Positions 42,946 to 50,117 of a DNA stretch of 64,000 bases are shown in pieces; the first letter of the stretch is position 1; each line of letters begins with the position of its first letter. The notes below the pieces were generated by a model. That model was not told the origin of the DNA. It saw only the letters and a list, made by a program, of their open reading frames with translations, and did not search any database. Source of the stretch: Elusimicrobiaceae bacterium (GTDB taxonomy: Bacteria > Elusimicrobiota > Elusimicrobia > Elusimicrobiales > Elusimicrobiaceae); assembly GCA_017475405.1 (NCBI GenBank), contig JAFVFN010000018.1:62001-126000 (forward strand), in the 5' to 3' direction. Both the position numbers and the translations under genes were made by a program.

Positions 42946-43135
42946 ATGGGAAGAACCTTCCCTACAATTTGTGATTTATTTTAGGAAGCTTGGCTAAGGG
43001 CTAAGCAGAGCTGACGAATATATTCGGCGGCACTTTGGAATCCTTAAAATAATCGTTCTTGTTTGTCCCTCTGGGACAGACAGGCGGCGGTTATATGGGT
43101 TATTCCAAAGGCTCAAGTAACGCGCCGCCTTTTTA
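42946..43135 (+). ncRNA. Orphan structured RNA, copy E of the pilin-leader family
   Basis: It has its own promoter and ends in a strong terminator, GGCGGCG (43083-43089)/CGCCGCC (43123-43129) plus TTTTTATTTT. A 5' hairpin GGGAAG/CTTCCC is followed by an outer stem GATTTATTTTAGGA (42973-42986)/TCCTTAAAATAATC (43041-43054), two inner hairpins and TGTTTGTCCC/GGGACAGACA. CTTTGGAAT (43033-43041) matches ATTCCAAAG (43102-43110) in the terminator loop, and ATAATCG can pair with CGGTTAT at the terminator arm. These are the same contacts as in copies A-D with unrelated sequence. No pilin follows; the next gene has a separate promoter (O2). Confidence 0.78.
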
Positions 43136-43169
43136 TTTTGTCTGTTCAATTATAAGATAGCAAAGTAAT

Positions 43170-43209
43170 GCGACAAGTGAGTTGTCGCGTGTTTTTGGTA
43201 AAATACTTA
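43170..43209 (+). promoter_or_regulatory. Operator-promoter O2 of the GTPase cassette
   Basis: Inverted repeat GCGACAAGTGAGTTGTCGC, with TTGTCG as -35, a 16-nt spacer and TACTTA as a possible -10. Same plan as O1, O3 and O4. It stands ahead of the membrane-protein/GTPase operon. Confidence 0.65.
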
Positions 43210-43237
43210 TAACTTGAGAATAAAAAGAGAAAATGTC

Positions 43238-44212
43238 ATGTTTGCTGATCAAAAAATTATCAAAGAAATATTAAAATATAAGAATAAACAAAGGATTTTG
43301 CGACAATTACGTAAGGTTTTACCCGTTATTCTTATCATTTTGACGACTTTTGTAGGTATTGCAAAATGTGAAAACACAGATGAAGCAATTCCTTTGCAGG
43401 ATATTTCTTCTAAAATCATTTCTGATACACAAAATGCAGAAATTGTTCCTGTTGTTGCTAGTCAAATGGAGCACAATTTAGAACAAAATTTACAGGGAAA
43501 GGAAAAACAAATAAAATTTGATGCCATACAGGGAAAGACATCTTTGTTTGCAAGAGGATTATCTTACATAAAAAATGTCATATATAAATTTGTGCCACAT
43601 AACAGGGAAACAATGCCACTTGGCTTTTGGAAAGGTCTTTTTATGATGAGTTGTGTGGCTTTGGTACTATCTTTTAAAAATTTTGTTACTTTGTTTTTAA
43701 TAGCGGTTTTATATTGGATGGGTTTGCTTTACTTACCCGAATCCTGTATTTGGTTAAAATCCTATACTAGTTTGTTAGTGTTATTCATAATTGCTGTCGT
43801 GGAAATTTTTTATTCAATTGTTGGCTCTTCCATCAAAATTTTTATGAATAGTTTTTCTAGTTTAGATAAAGATTTCAGGGATAGTCAACTGTTTATGAGT
43901 TTGTTATTTGTTGTTCCTATAATGTTCTTTTTAGGTAACAAAATTATGAGTGATACTTTTTCCTTGGTTCGTTGGGGGATATGTGCTTTTCTTGTATATT
44001 GTGTAATAAAAATTAGAGAAATTTTAAATTATTGGGCTATTTTAAAAATGTGTATGGAGATAGCTATTTCATGGTGGCTTGAACCTATCCTCTTATTTGT
44101 GTTTTTGGTAGCTAGTTGCCTTTGGCTGCCTATAGTTGGATTCCTTGGATTTCTTGTGCTTTTGGGATTTTTATTCATAATTGAAGCATTTAAAGAAATT
44201 TTGAATAATTGA
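43238..44212 (+). CDS. Multi-pass membrane protein of unknown function
   Basis: A 324-residue protein with a cytoplasmic basic N-terminus, one helix near residues 28-44, a soluble region to ~120, then six or more helices to the C-terminus. No family recognised. The ATG at 43238 is preferred to an upstream TTG. The coding sequence is visibly AT-rich compared with the housekeeping genes. First gene of the accessory cassette, controlled by O2; the next gene is 76 nt further on. Confidence 0.6.
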   Translation: MFADQKIIKEILKYKNKQRILRQLRKVLPVILIILTTFVGIAKCENTDEAIPLQDISSKIISDTQNAEIVPVVASQMEHNLEQNLQGKEKQIKFDAIQGKTSLFARGLSYIKNVIYKFVPHNRETMPLGFWKGLFMMSCVALVLSFKNFVTLFLIAVLYWMGLLYLPESCIWLKSYTSLLVLFIIAVVEIFYSIVGSSIKIFMNSFSSLDKDFRDSQLFMSLLFVVPIMFFLGNKIMSDTFSLVRWGICAFLVYCVIKIREILNYWAILKMCMEIAISWWLEPILLFVFLVASCLWLPIVGFLGFLVLLGFLFIIEAFKEILNN

Positions 44213-44288
44213 CGGATAGGGAATAGCTTGTCTTGAGGAAATTGTAAAATTTGAAGCGTAATAGTATTTTAATCCAGAAGGAGAAATT

Positions 44289-44522
44289 ATGAGTCAAGTA
44301 ATTATAGTAGGTAAAGAAATGTTGCGTATTAGCCCTAAAAATGCGTGTCATATAGAATATTCCTATAATGGTGGACGTAGCTGGCTAGTGCGTTATTTAG
44401 GTGCGACAGTGGGGCAATTTAAAGATTTACAAATAGTGGAAAGTGAAATAATTGCTTTAACTAGCAAAGGTACATTCTATTCCAAGACACAGGGCAGAAC
44501 TTGGTTGTTTAGGAGTAGATAA
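44289..44522 (+). CDS. Small BNR/Asp-box-like protein
   Basis: 77 residues with two short repeats that look like Asp-box turns, YNGGRSWLV and KTQGRTWLF (pattern S/Y-x-x-G-x-x-W). Asp boxes usually sit in beta-propellers such as sialidases; here only two copies are present. Ribosome site AGAAGGAGAAATT upstream. No signal peptide. Function unknown; part of the cassette by spacing. Confidence 0.5.
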   Translation: MSQVIIVGKEMLRISPKNACHIEYSYNGGRSWLVRYLGATVGQFKDLQIVESEIIALTSKGTFYSKTQGRTWLFRSR

Positions 44523-44541
44523 AATAGTAAAGGAGAATTAT

Positions 44542-45192
44542 ATGTCGATTCTACTCATAGTTAGTGCTGTAATAGCAGGGATTGTAGCCATACCTGTTGC
44601 AATTAAAAAAGGTTTTTTTAATAAGAAAGTGTTTATTTATGGGATGAAAGCTGCTGGAAAAACAACATTTCATACTTATTGTGCAACGGGAGATATAATA
44701 AAAGAATATTGTCCAACAGGAACAGGGGATTTTCAAAAAGCGGAAATTCAGGAAAAAACGAAATCTGAATGGAAAAAATGGATTACAAGAGGTTGGAGTA
44801 CCATTGATTCGGCCGGTCAGGATTATACAAATAGAGAATTAAAAGAAATCAAAGACCATATAGAGGAAGCAGATAGCGTGTTATACTTTTTCCGTGCGGA
44901 TGAAATTGCCAATACGGAAAATAGATCTAAAGTTTTACGAACGATTAAGGCCAATATTTTGCAATATAAAGAAGAATTGGAAGATAAACTGATTTTGGTG
45001 GCCACACACACAGATTTGCTTCCAAATTTTAATAAGAAAATTTCTGCTCGAGATTGGGAAAAAGATCCTGTTTTGCAAAATATTATTCGTTTATCACACA
45101 AACACCGCATTGAATATGTTTCATTGTCACCTAGTCATATTGCAAAGAGCACAAAACAAATCTTGGATTTGGTAAGGGAGGAAAAAAGATGA
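44542..45192 (+). CDS. Membrane-tethered small GTPase-like protein
   Basis: N-terminal helix (SILLIVSAVIAGIVAIPVAI) then a P-loop GTPase domain. G1 is GMKAAGKTTFHT, G3 is WSTIDSAGQDYTN (Asp-x-Ala-Gly-Gln, as in Ras/Rab/MglA-like proteins) and G4 is LVATHTDLL in place of N/T-KxD. A final helical segment resembles the GTPase alpha-5. It is 19 nt after the Asp-box gene and overlaps the next by 4 nt. Probably a switch at the inner membrane that works with the multi-pass protein of the operon. Length 216. Confidence 0.72.
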   Translation: MSILLIVSAVIAGIVAIPVAIKKGFFNKKVFIYGMKAAGKTTFHTYCATGDIIKEYCPTGTGDFQKAEIQEKTKSEWKKWITRGWSTIDSAGQDYTNRELKEIKDHIEEADSVLYFFRADEIANTENRSKVLRTIKANILQYKEELEDKLILVATHTDLLPNFNKKISARDWEKDPVLQNIIRLSHKHRIEYVSLSPSHIAKSTKQILDLVREEKR

Positions 45193-45614
45193 CAGGTATT
45201 ATTATTTATTCGCAATCACTTCAAAATGATGAAAAAGATGATTTGTGGTATAACGGAAGTTATCACCAAGGTCCATTTTTAGATATTAGCTGGTCTAAAA
45301 TCTCGGAGCCTATACGAAAAGCAAAATCTTTTAAAAGAATACTTAAGGAAGATAAAAACGCACAATGCCGTTATTTTGCTTCCGTTCGTTATGGATTTTA
45401 CTTTAATGTGCCCTGTGTAGAAAAAGATAAGGATGGACGGAGGTCTTCGTTGGATATTATCTGCCCCGAAAAAGACAAGTATCAGTTGGAAGGAGTGCTT
45501 TGTGAATTTTTACAAGCAAGCAACAGGAGTCTGTCCTCTGATGTATGGAATGTCATTAAGGAAGGCCTACACACATCCTTATTTAAAAAATTAACGATGG
45601 GCCCTATTGGATAG
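45189..45614 (+). CDS. Cassette protein of unknown function (after GTPase)
   Basis: 141 residues, soluble, no motif recognised (LDISWSKISEPIRKAKSFKRILKEDK; CRYFASVRYGFYFNVPC). ATGA overlap with the GTPase gene means translation is coupled, so the two products likely act together, for instance as effector or regulator of the GTPase. That role is inferred only from position. Confidence 0.55.
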   Translation: MTGIIIYSQSLQNDEKDDLWYNGSYHQGPFLDISWSKISEPIRKAKSFKRILKEDKNAQCRYFASVRYGFYFNVPCVEKDKDGRRSSLDIICPEKDKYQLEGVLCEFLQASNRSLSSDVWNVIKEGLHTSLFKKLTMGPIG

Positions 45615-45644
45615 ATTGAAATCTAAATTTTTAATGGAGCATTT

Positions 45645-46412
45645 ATGATACAAGAAAAACAAGAATTACCGGCGAATCCGACAGCACGCCAGATAATTGT
45701 AGTAGGAGATGATGTCTTTTTAAACCAGGCGCGTGAGGAAGAACAAATATGGATTCAAAAACGTCCCGAAATTTGCGTAGTTAACCTAGATGATGCCTGG
45801 GGCGGAGAATTGTTTGATAAAATTTCACGCCAAGCATTGTGGGTACCCGGAACGACATTGGTGCAAGATCCCTACGAACCAGAGCTCTATATGCCGTTAA
45901 AAGAAGATGAAGTTTCAAACTCACTTTTGGAAAGTGCTAAAAAACGGTACCGAGCATTAGAAGAAGTGGTGAGAAAATTAGGAGCTATTTCTTTGAGAAT
46001 AGAAGAAACACAGAAACGAAACAAGGAAGGACATGTGATAGGGAGCGGAAACTATAAAATTGTTGATGGAAACGCTAAATTTGATATTGCTAATCAGTTA
46101 CAAGAAAGTATTCAAACATCTTCCACCTTTCCAGGTGGGAAGCCGGATGTGCAAGCGGCCCAAGAAGTATTATTGCGTTATAATTTAGCGGGGGACAATG
46201 AGCTAAGATCTCTTATTGAACTTCGGCGTGGAGATAATCCTATTTTGATGAAGGAAGTTAAATGGACAACCTGTCATGAATTATCAGCTTCTTTGGAATT
46301 GGGGGTTCAATTGGTTTTGCCTGGTATTTCTAAAGGTGGAAATTTGTCAGCCAATTTAAAAATTGCAAGTAATTCTATGCTAAGCTGGCGTGTAGAGTTT
46401 CCTGCTAATTGA
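45645..46412 (+). CDS. Cassette protein of unknown function
   Basis: 255 residues, soluble. The N-terminal ~80 residues look like an alpha/beta segment (RQIIVVGDDVFLNQAREEE...EICVVNLDDAW). A helical part follows (SLLESAKKRYRALEEVVRKLG), and the C-terminal region seems beta-rich (ELSASLELGVQLVLPGISKGG). No signal peptide or catalytic motif recognised. Ribosome site TGGAGC, in the same direction and 30 nt after the previous gene. Confidence 0.5.
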   Translation: MIQEKQELPANPTARQIIVVGDDVFLNQAREEEQIWIQKRPEICVVNLDDAWGGELFDKISRQALWVPGTTLVQDPYEPELYMPLKEDEVSNSLLESAKKRYRALEEVVRKLGAISLRIEETQKRNKEGHVIGSGNYKIVDGNAKFDIANQLQESIQTSSTFPGGKPDVQAAQEVLLRYNLAGDNELRSLIELRRGDNPILMKEVKWTTCHELSASLELGVQLVLPGISKGGNLSANLKIASNSMLSWRVEFPAN

Positions 46413-46422
46413 AAATTTATTT

Positions 46423-47136
46423 ATGATTATATTCACCGAAATTCAACAATATCAATCATCCGCCTTTGATACCCAATTTGGATCTGCCCAAAAGATGGGA
46501 AAAATGACATGGTATCCGTGGGTGGGTAAACAATATGTCGATGCCGTCTGTAAGGTTCTTGTGATATTAGAGTCCCATTACATTAACCGGGAACGTAATA
46601 ACATAGAAGCATTATCCTTACCGAACTTTACGCGTCGTGTAGTTGCGGAACAAGTTTTTCCGCAGTACCATTGGAATAGTAATACCTTTAATAATTTGGC
46701 TACCTGTTTAAGTGGACAGAAGTTATCTCCGGAAACAGCCCATTTGTTATGGCAAAAAGTAGCATTGTATAACTTTGTTCAACGTCCGATGGATAATCCG
46801 GATGAACGCCCCAATGCGCAGGATTTTGCCAATGGGTGGAAATCTTTTCCGACAGTAGTGGATATTCTAAAACCGAATGTGTGCATCTTTGCCGGGTTTG
46901 CGGCTATTTCAAACATATCTGAATTGCCGGTGGAACTTCAAATTACGGAAACAACTCCTTTGGAAAAAGAAGAAATCAACGGGACATATCCGCGACCGTG
47001 TTTTACTATGCAAACGGCCCAACATACCTTAAAAGGGGTGGCTGTTAAGCATCCGGGTAGTTTCTTTAGCATAGATAAGTGGCGCGGTATTTTACAACGA
47101 CAAGCGCCCAATGCTATTAAGATGTTATCTCTATAA
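46423..47136 (+). CDS. Possible uracil-DNA-glycosylase-fold protein
   Basis: 237 residues, soluble. The C-terminal half (VDILKPNVCIFAGFAAISN ... GVAVKHPGSFFSIDKWRGIL) resembles the arrangement in the UDG superfamily, in which a buried strand is followed later by an HPS-type motif. The N-terminal helical part has no match I recognise. The ribosome site is weak. Last gene of the cassette. The fold assignment is tentative. Confidence 0.4.
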   Translation: MIIFTEIQQYQSSAFDTQFGSAQKMGKMTWYPWVGKQYVDAVCKVLVILESHYINRERNNIEALSLPNFTRRVVAEQVFPQYHWNSNTFNNLATCLSGQKLSPETAHLLWQKVALYNFVQRPMDNPDERPNAQDFANGWKSFPTVVDILKPNVCIFAGFAAISNISELPVELQITETTPLEKEEINGTYPRPCFTMQTAQHTLKGVAVKHPGSFFSIDKWRGILQRQAPNAIKMLSL

Positions 47137-47160
47137 GTTCTTGAACCTGTATACAAAACG

Positions 47161-47200
47161 GGCGACATATAGTTGTCGCCCGTTTGTGTTATTCTATAGG
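47161..47200 (+). promoter_or_regulatory. Operator-promoter O3 of the ankyrin genes
   Basis: Inverted repeat GGCGACA-TATAGT-TGTCGCC with TTGTCG as -35, 16-nt spacer and TATAGG as -10. The same palindrome could also serve as terminator for the cassette upstream, but the run after it (GTTTGTGTT) is weak and the promoter match to O1, O2 and O4 is exact in spacing. Confidence 0.65.
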
Positions 47201-47213
47201 TAAGAGGAAATTT

Positions 47214-47951
47214 ATGATGAACTTATCAGAAGCCATTTGGCAGCGAAATTTTAAACGTGTCAAAGAATTAGTAGAAAGCGGGGTTGATGTAAATATTCCG
47301 GCATTTGACTGGATGTCCCCTCCCCTTTTGGAAGCTATTCGCAATGATGATATGCGTATGGTTGCGTATTTGCTGGCGCACGGAGCTAAGCCAACAGCAA
47401 CTATTTTAGAAATGTGTATTCGAGAGGAATGTAAACCGAATATTTTCAAACGACTGCTAAAAACAGGGATAAATCCAAACCTGTGGGAAGAAAAAGAACG
47501 TATCCCGTTGTTAGTCAATGCAGCTCGTTTTGGGAAATACCGATTAGCATCGCGTTTGTTGGAGGCCGGAGCAGATCCCAATATACCGGAGTTTTATTTT
47601 TGCGGGGACAAACATAAAAGTCCCGGTGCTACTCCTTTGATGATGGCGGCCTATTATAACCATATCCGATTATTGGATAAATTACTTACTTACGGGGCAA
47701 ATATCAATTCATTGGATGCTGATGGGAAAAATGCCCTATTTTATGCCTGTATCGGTTTTGGTGAGCTTAAGATTTATCGTTGGTTGGTAACACACGGCAT
47801 TAATATACATGTTCGTACCACATACGGGTATTCTATTTTAGATTGTATCAACGATGTGTATCCCTTTGTAGCGGTCGGTGCCGAAAAATATTTGATAGCC
47901 TGCGGGGCACCGCCTGCTACCAAAGTTTTCAAGAAACCTCAAACGGATTAA
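47214..47951 (+). CDS. Ankyrin-repeat protein 1
   Basis: 245 residues with about six ankyrin repeats, e.g. MVAYLLAHGAKPT, RLASRLLEAGADPN, GATPLMMAAYYNHIRLLDKLLTYGANINSLD, DGKNALFYACI...WLVTHGINIHV. No signal peptide. The start is one of two adjacent ATGs after AAGAGGAAA. It is a paralogue of the next gene, with the same N-terminal WQRNFKRVKELVESG. Ankyrin proteins bind other proteins; partners are unknown. Confidence 0.88.
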   Translation: MMNLSEAIWQRNFKRVKELVESGVDVNIPAFDWMSPPLLEAIRNDDMRMVAYLLAHGAKPTATILEMCIREECKPNIFKRLLKTGINPNLWEEKERIPLLVNAARFGKYRLASRLLEAGADPNIPEFYFCGDKHKSPGATPLMMAAYYNHIRLLDKLLTYGANINSLDADGKNALFYACIGFGELKIYRWLVTHGINIHVRTTYGYSILDCINDVYPFVAVGAEKYLIACGAPPATKVFKKPQTD

Positions 47952-47971
47952 TTTTATTAGGAGACAAGAAT

Positions 47972-48640
47972 ATGGCAATGGACCTATATGATGCCTTGTG
48001 GCAAAGTAATTTTAAACGCGTAAAAGAGCTCGTAGAGGGCGGTATAGTGTTAAATACCGATGAGTATTGGTCCCCGCTATTTATTGCGGCATTTGTAGGG
48101 GAAATTAAGATAGTTAAATATTTACTCGCCCATGGAGCTAGACCAACGCTGCAGACTATAAATCAATGTGTACGTTACGAATGCGCACCGCATATTTTTA
48201 AACGTTTACTGAAAACAGGGATAGACGTTAATCAAAATCCGGAGATATTGATAAATGCGGCTCGGGATGGGCGGTATCGGTTGACATCTCGCCTGTTGGA
48301 ATCGGGTGCAAATCCCAATATCCCTGATGCGGGAGGAACCACGGCGTTGATGATGGCGGCTTATTATGCGCATATCGGCATCATGGAGCGGTTGTTTGCG
48401 TATGGGGCGGATGTAAACAGACGGGATGATAATGGGGAAAATGCCCTGTTTTATGCGGTCGCTTGGGCTGCTCCGTTGTCGGTGTTTAAGTGGCTAGTAG
48501 AACACGGCATAGATCTTAATGTGCGTACCAAAAAAGAAAAAATGACCATCTTACAATGGATGCGCCATCCAGAAGGATTTGGTTACAATCCCAACAATGA
48601 AATAGACCGGTATTTGGTTGCTTGCGGAGCACATTTATAA
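47972..48640 (+). CDS. Ankyrin-repeat protein 2
   Basis: 222 residues, a close paralogue of the previous gene (YDALWQSNFKRVKELVEGG; TALMMAAYYAHIGIMERLFAYGADVNRRDDNGENALFYAV). The start at MAMDLYD has the ribosome site TTAGGAGACAAG and lies 20 nt after the previous stop, so an extension overlapping the upstream gene is rejected. A tandem duplication is the simplest origin. Confidence 0.88.
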   Translation: MAMDLYDALWQSNFKRVKELVEGGIVLNTDEYWSPLFIAAFVGEIKIVKYLLAHGARPTLQTINQCVRYECAPHIFKRLLKTGIDVNQNPEILINAARDGRYRLTSRLLESGANPNIPDAGGTTALMMAAYYAHIGIMERLFAYGADVNRRDDNGENALFYAVAWAAPLSVFKWLVEHGIDLNVRTKKEKMTILQWMRHPEGFGYNPNNEIDRYLVACGAHL

Positions 48641-48646
48641 TTGCTT

Positions 48647-48674
48647 GATCCCCGGATTATTGAGTCCGGGGATC
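48647..48674. terminator. Hairpin between convergent ankyrin and helical-protein genes
   Basis: GATCCCCGG and CCGGGGATC form a 9-bp stem with a 10-nt loop at the meeting point of convergent genes. No T run follows, so termination strength is uncertain. Confidence 0.55.
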
Positions 48675-48680
48675 ATGAGG

Positions 48681-49007
48681 TTATTTCTTTTTGTCTGCAA
48701 AGAAGATGGGGACCGGATATATTTTTAGCAGATTATCTAATTCTTCAATCAGTTTCCCGTACATGTCATCATATCGGTCAAATACTTCAGTAACTTGTTT
48801 TCTCCAGGCACGTAACTGAGAGACTGTTGTATTCATCCCACATGTTGTATGCTTCTCTAAAGCCAAACATGCCGGTAGGAAGTGCGTTTGGGAATAATTT
48901 CGTAGATTTTTATGAGCTGTCTCAAGTGCTTTGGGTAAGGTGGGATCTTTTAATTTGGAAAACGCTTCTTTCAAGAACCCGATACCGTTCTCAATGCTCT
49001 GTGCCAT
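48681..49007 (-). CDS. Helical protein, possibly the frameshifted C-terminus of the upstream TPR protein
   Basis: 108 residues as annotated from an ATG with a GAGGAG site. The same frame stays open upstream for about 37 codons without a start codon and reads like protein (AATLLFDAAEDLINIADDL, then LEECLKTWTGKRFEEL), overlapping the end of the TPR gene. This suggests the two are one gene split by a one-base shift at a T5 run (49092-49096), or joined by frameshifting. The helical composition fits either case. No family recognised. Confidence 0.5.
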   Translation of the reverse strand: MAQSIENGIGFLKEAFSKLKDPTLPKALETAHKNLRNYSQTHFLPACLALEKHTTCGMNTTVSQLRAWRKQVTEVFDRYDDMYGKLIEELDNLLKIYPVPIFFADKKK

Positions 49008-49072
49008 TAACTCCTCAAAACGTTTTCCCGTCCACGTTTTTAAACATTCTTCTAAATCGTCTGCGATATTGA

Positions 49073-49915
49073 TCAGATCTTCCGCAGCATCAAAAAGTAG
49101 TGTCGCAGCGCCTTGGAAAAATCCGCATCAATAATTACCGGACTGTTTGGCAATAATTGACGTAGTTCACGCAATGTTTGTTTCATGCGTTTGGTAATTT
49201 GTGGATCTTTGCTCTTTAAACAGTGTTCAATATCTTGGAAGATATGGGTACAATGTCCTGCATAATAGCCCGACAGTGCCCGTAAATAATAAACTGCATC
49301 ATCATTTGTCGGTGTATAAGCATGTAAGGCACTTTGGGCATCCTGATAAGCAGCCTCATACGCCTCGTTTTCCAAACGGATTAATCCTCGCAAGACATGG
49401 GTCATACTTAGTTCGCTAGGCATCAGCAGATAGTCATATCGCAAGGCCTGTGTAAAGGGAAAAGTTTGGGGATGATCGGTTGTAAAAGAGAGGAACCCTT
49501 GAGCAAAATGAAAATAGCAGCGGTGCTGGGTATCCAGTTCTTTTTGGTTCGAAGAGACCTTGTTTAGGTATAGCTTAGCACTTTTGAATTTTTCCAATAC
49601 AATATAATACACTGTTTTTTGTAAATTTAAAAAGGTTTCACTGGCGCCTAATTGTTTCATATCTTTTAAGAGTTTTTTTGCGTTTTCGGTTTGTTTGAGA
49701 GACAGATAACTGTCAAAAGCCTGCTCCAACGCATTTAAAGAAGGAGTTCTTTTATAGTCAGCCAGGGCTAACTCCAGAGCTTCTTGTTCTTGATCCTGAT
49801 TACTAAAAATACGCGCTTGTTGAAGTAATGGGGAATAATGTTGCAACCAAGACGGCGTTGGCGTAAGGATGGGTACCTGCGGTAAGGGTTTTGAAGTATG
49901 GTTACGGGTTTTCAT
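49073..49915 (-). CDS. TPR-like helical protein
   Basis: 280 residues of repeated helix pairs (LELALADYKRTPSLNALEQAFDSYLSLKQ, AYEAAYQDAQSALHAYTPTNDDAVYYLRALSGYYAG) typical of tetratricopeptide repeats. The start at MKTRNH is chosen for its CCAGGAGGTTCTT ribosome site; a longer frame upstream lacks one. Promoter O4 precedes it. The gene ends in a frame overlapping another open frame, see the neighbouring helical protein. Confidence 0.65.
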   Translation of the reverse strand: MKTRNHTSKPLPQVPILTPTPSWLQHYSPLLQQARIFSNQDQEQEALELALADYKRTPSLNALEQAFDSYLSLKQTENAKKLLKDMKQLGASETFLNLQKTVYYIVLEKFKSAKLYLNKVSSNQKELDTQHRCYFHFAQGFLSFTTDHPQTFPFTQALRYDYLLMPSELSMTHVLRGLIRLENEAYEAAYQDAQSALHAYTPTNDDAVYYLRALSGYYAGHCTHIFQDIEHCLKSKDPQITKRMKQTLRELRQLLPNSPVIIDADFSKALRHYFLMLRKI

Positions 49916-49940
49916 AAGAACCTCCTGGGGTAAGCAGATA

Positions 49941-49981
49941 CTTATAGGATATCCCAGTGCCACGACAAATGTAGTGTCGTG
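49941..49981 (-). promoter_or_regulatory. Operator-promoter O4 of the TPR gene
   Basis: On the minus strand CACGACA-N7-TGTCGTG with TTGTCG as -35 (49968-49963), 16-nt spacer and TATAAG as -10 (49946-49941). Same layout as O1-O3. Confidence 0.65.
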
Positions 49982-50117
49982 AAATTTTAATATTATTTCT
50001 TTCTCATCCCGTGTTGAGGGGTTGATCGTAAGGAGTAGTGCGCTCCCAATGAGAAGCAAAATCTTGTCTTGGAGTTGTTTAATGGGATAATAAAACAAGC
50101 ATCTGAGAAAAGTATCT

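Noticed and set aside
43214-43237. A TTG start for the first cassette protein at 43214
   Set aside because: It would lie on the expected transcription start of promoter O2, leaving no room for a ribosome site. The ATG at 43238 is better placed.
47161-47185. The palindrome after the GTPase cassette as a plain intrinsic terminator
   Set aside because: The stem could terminate, but there is no solid T run and the same palindrome sits at three other promoters with identical spacing, so an operator is the better reading.
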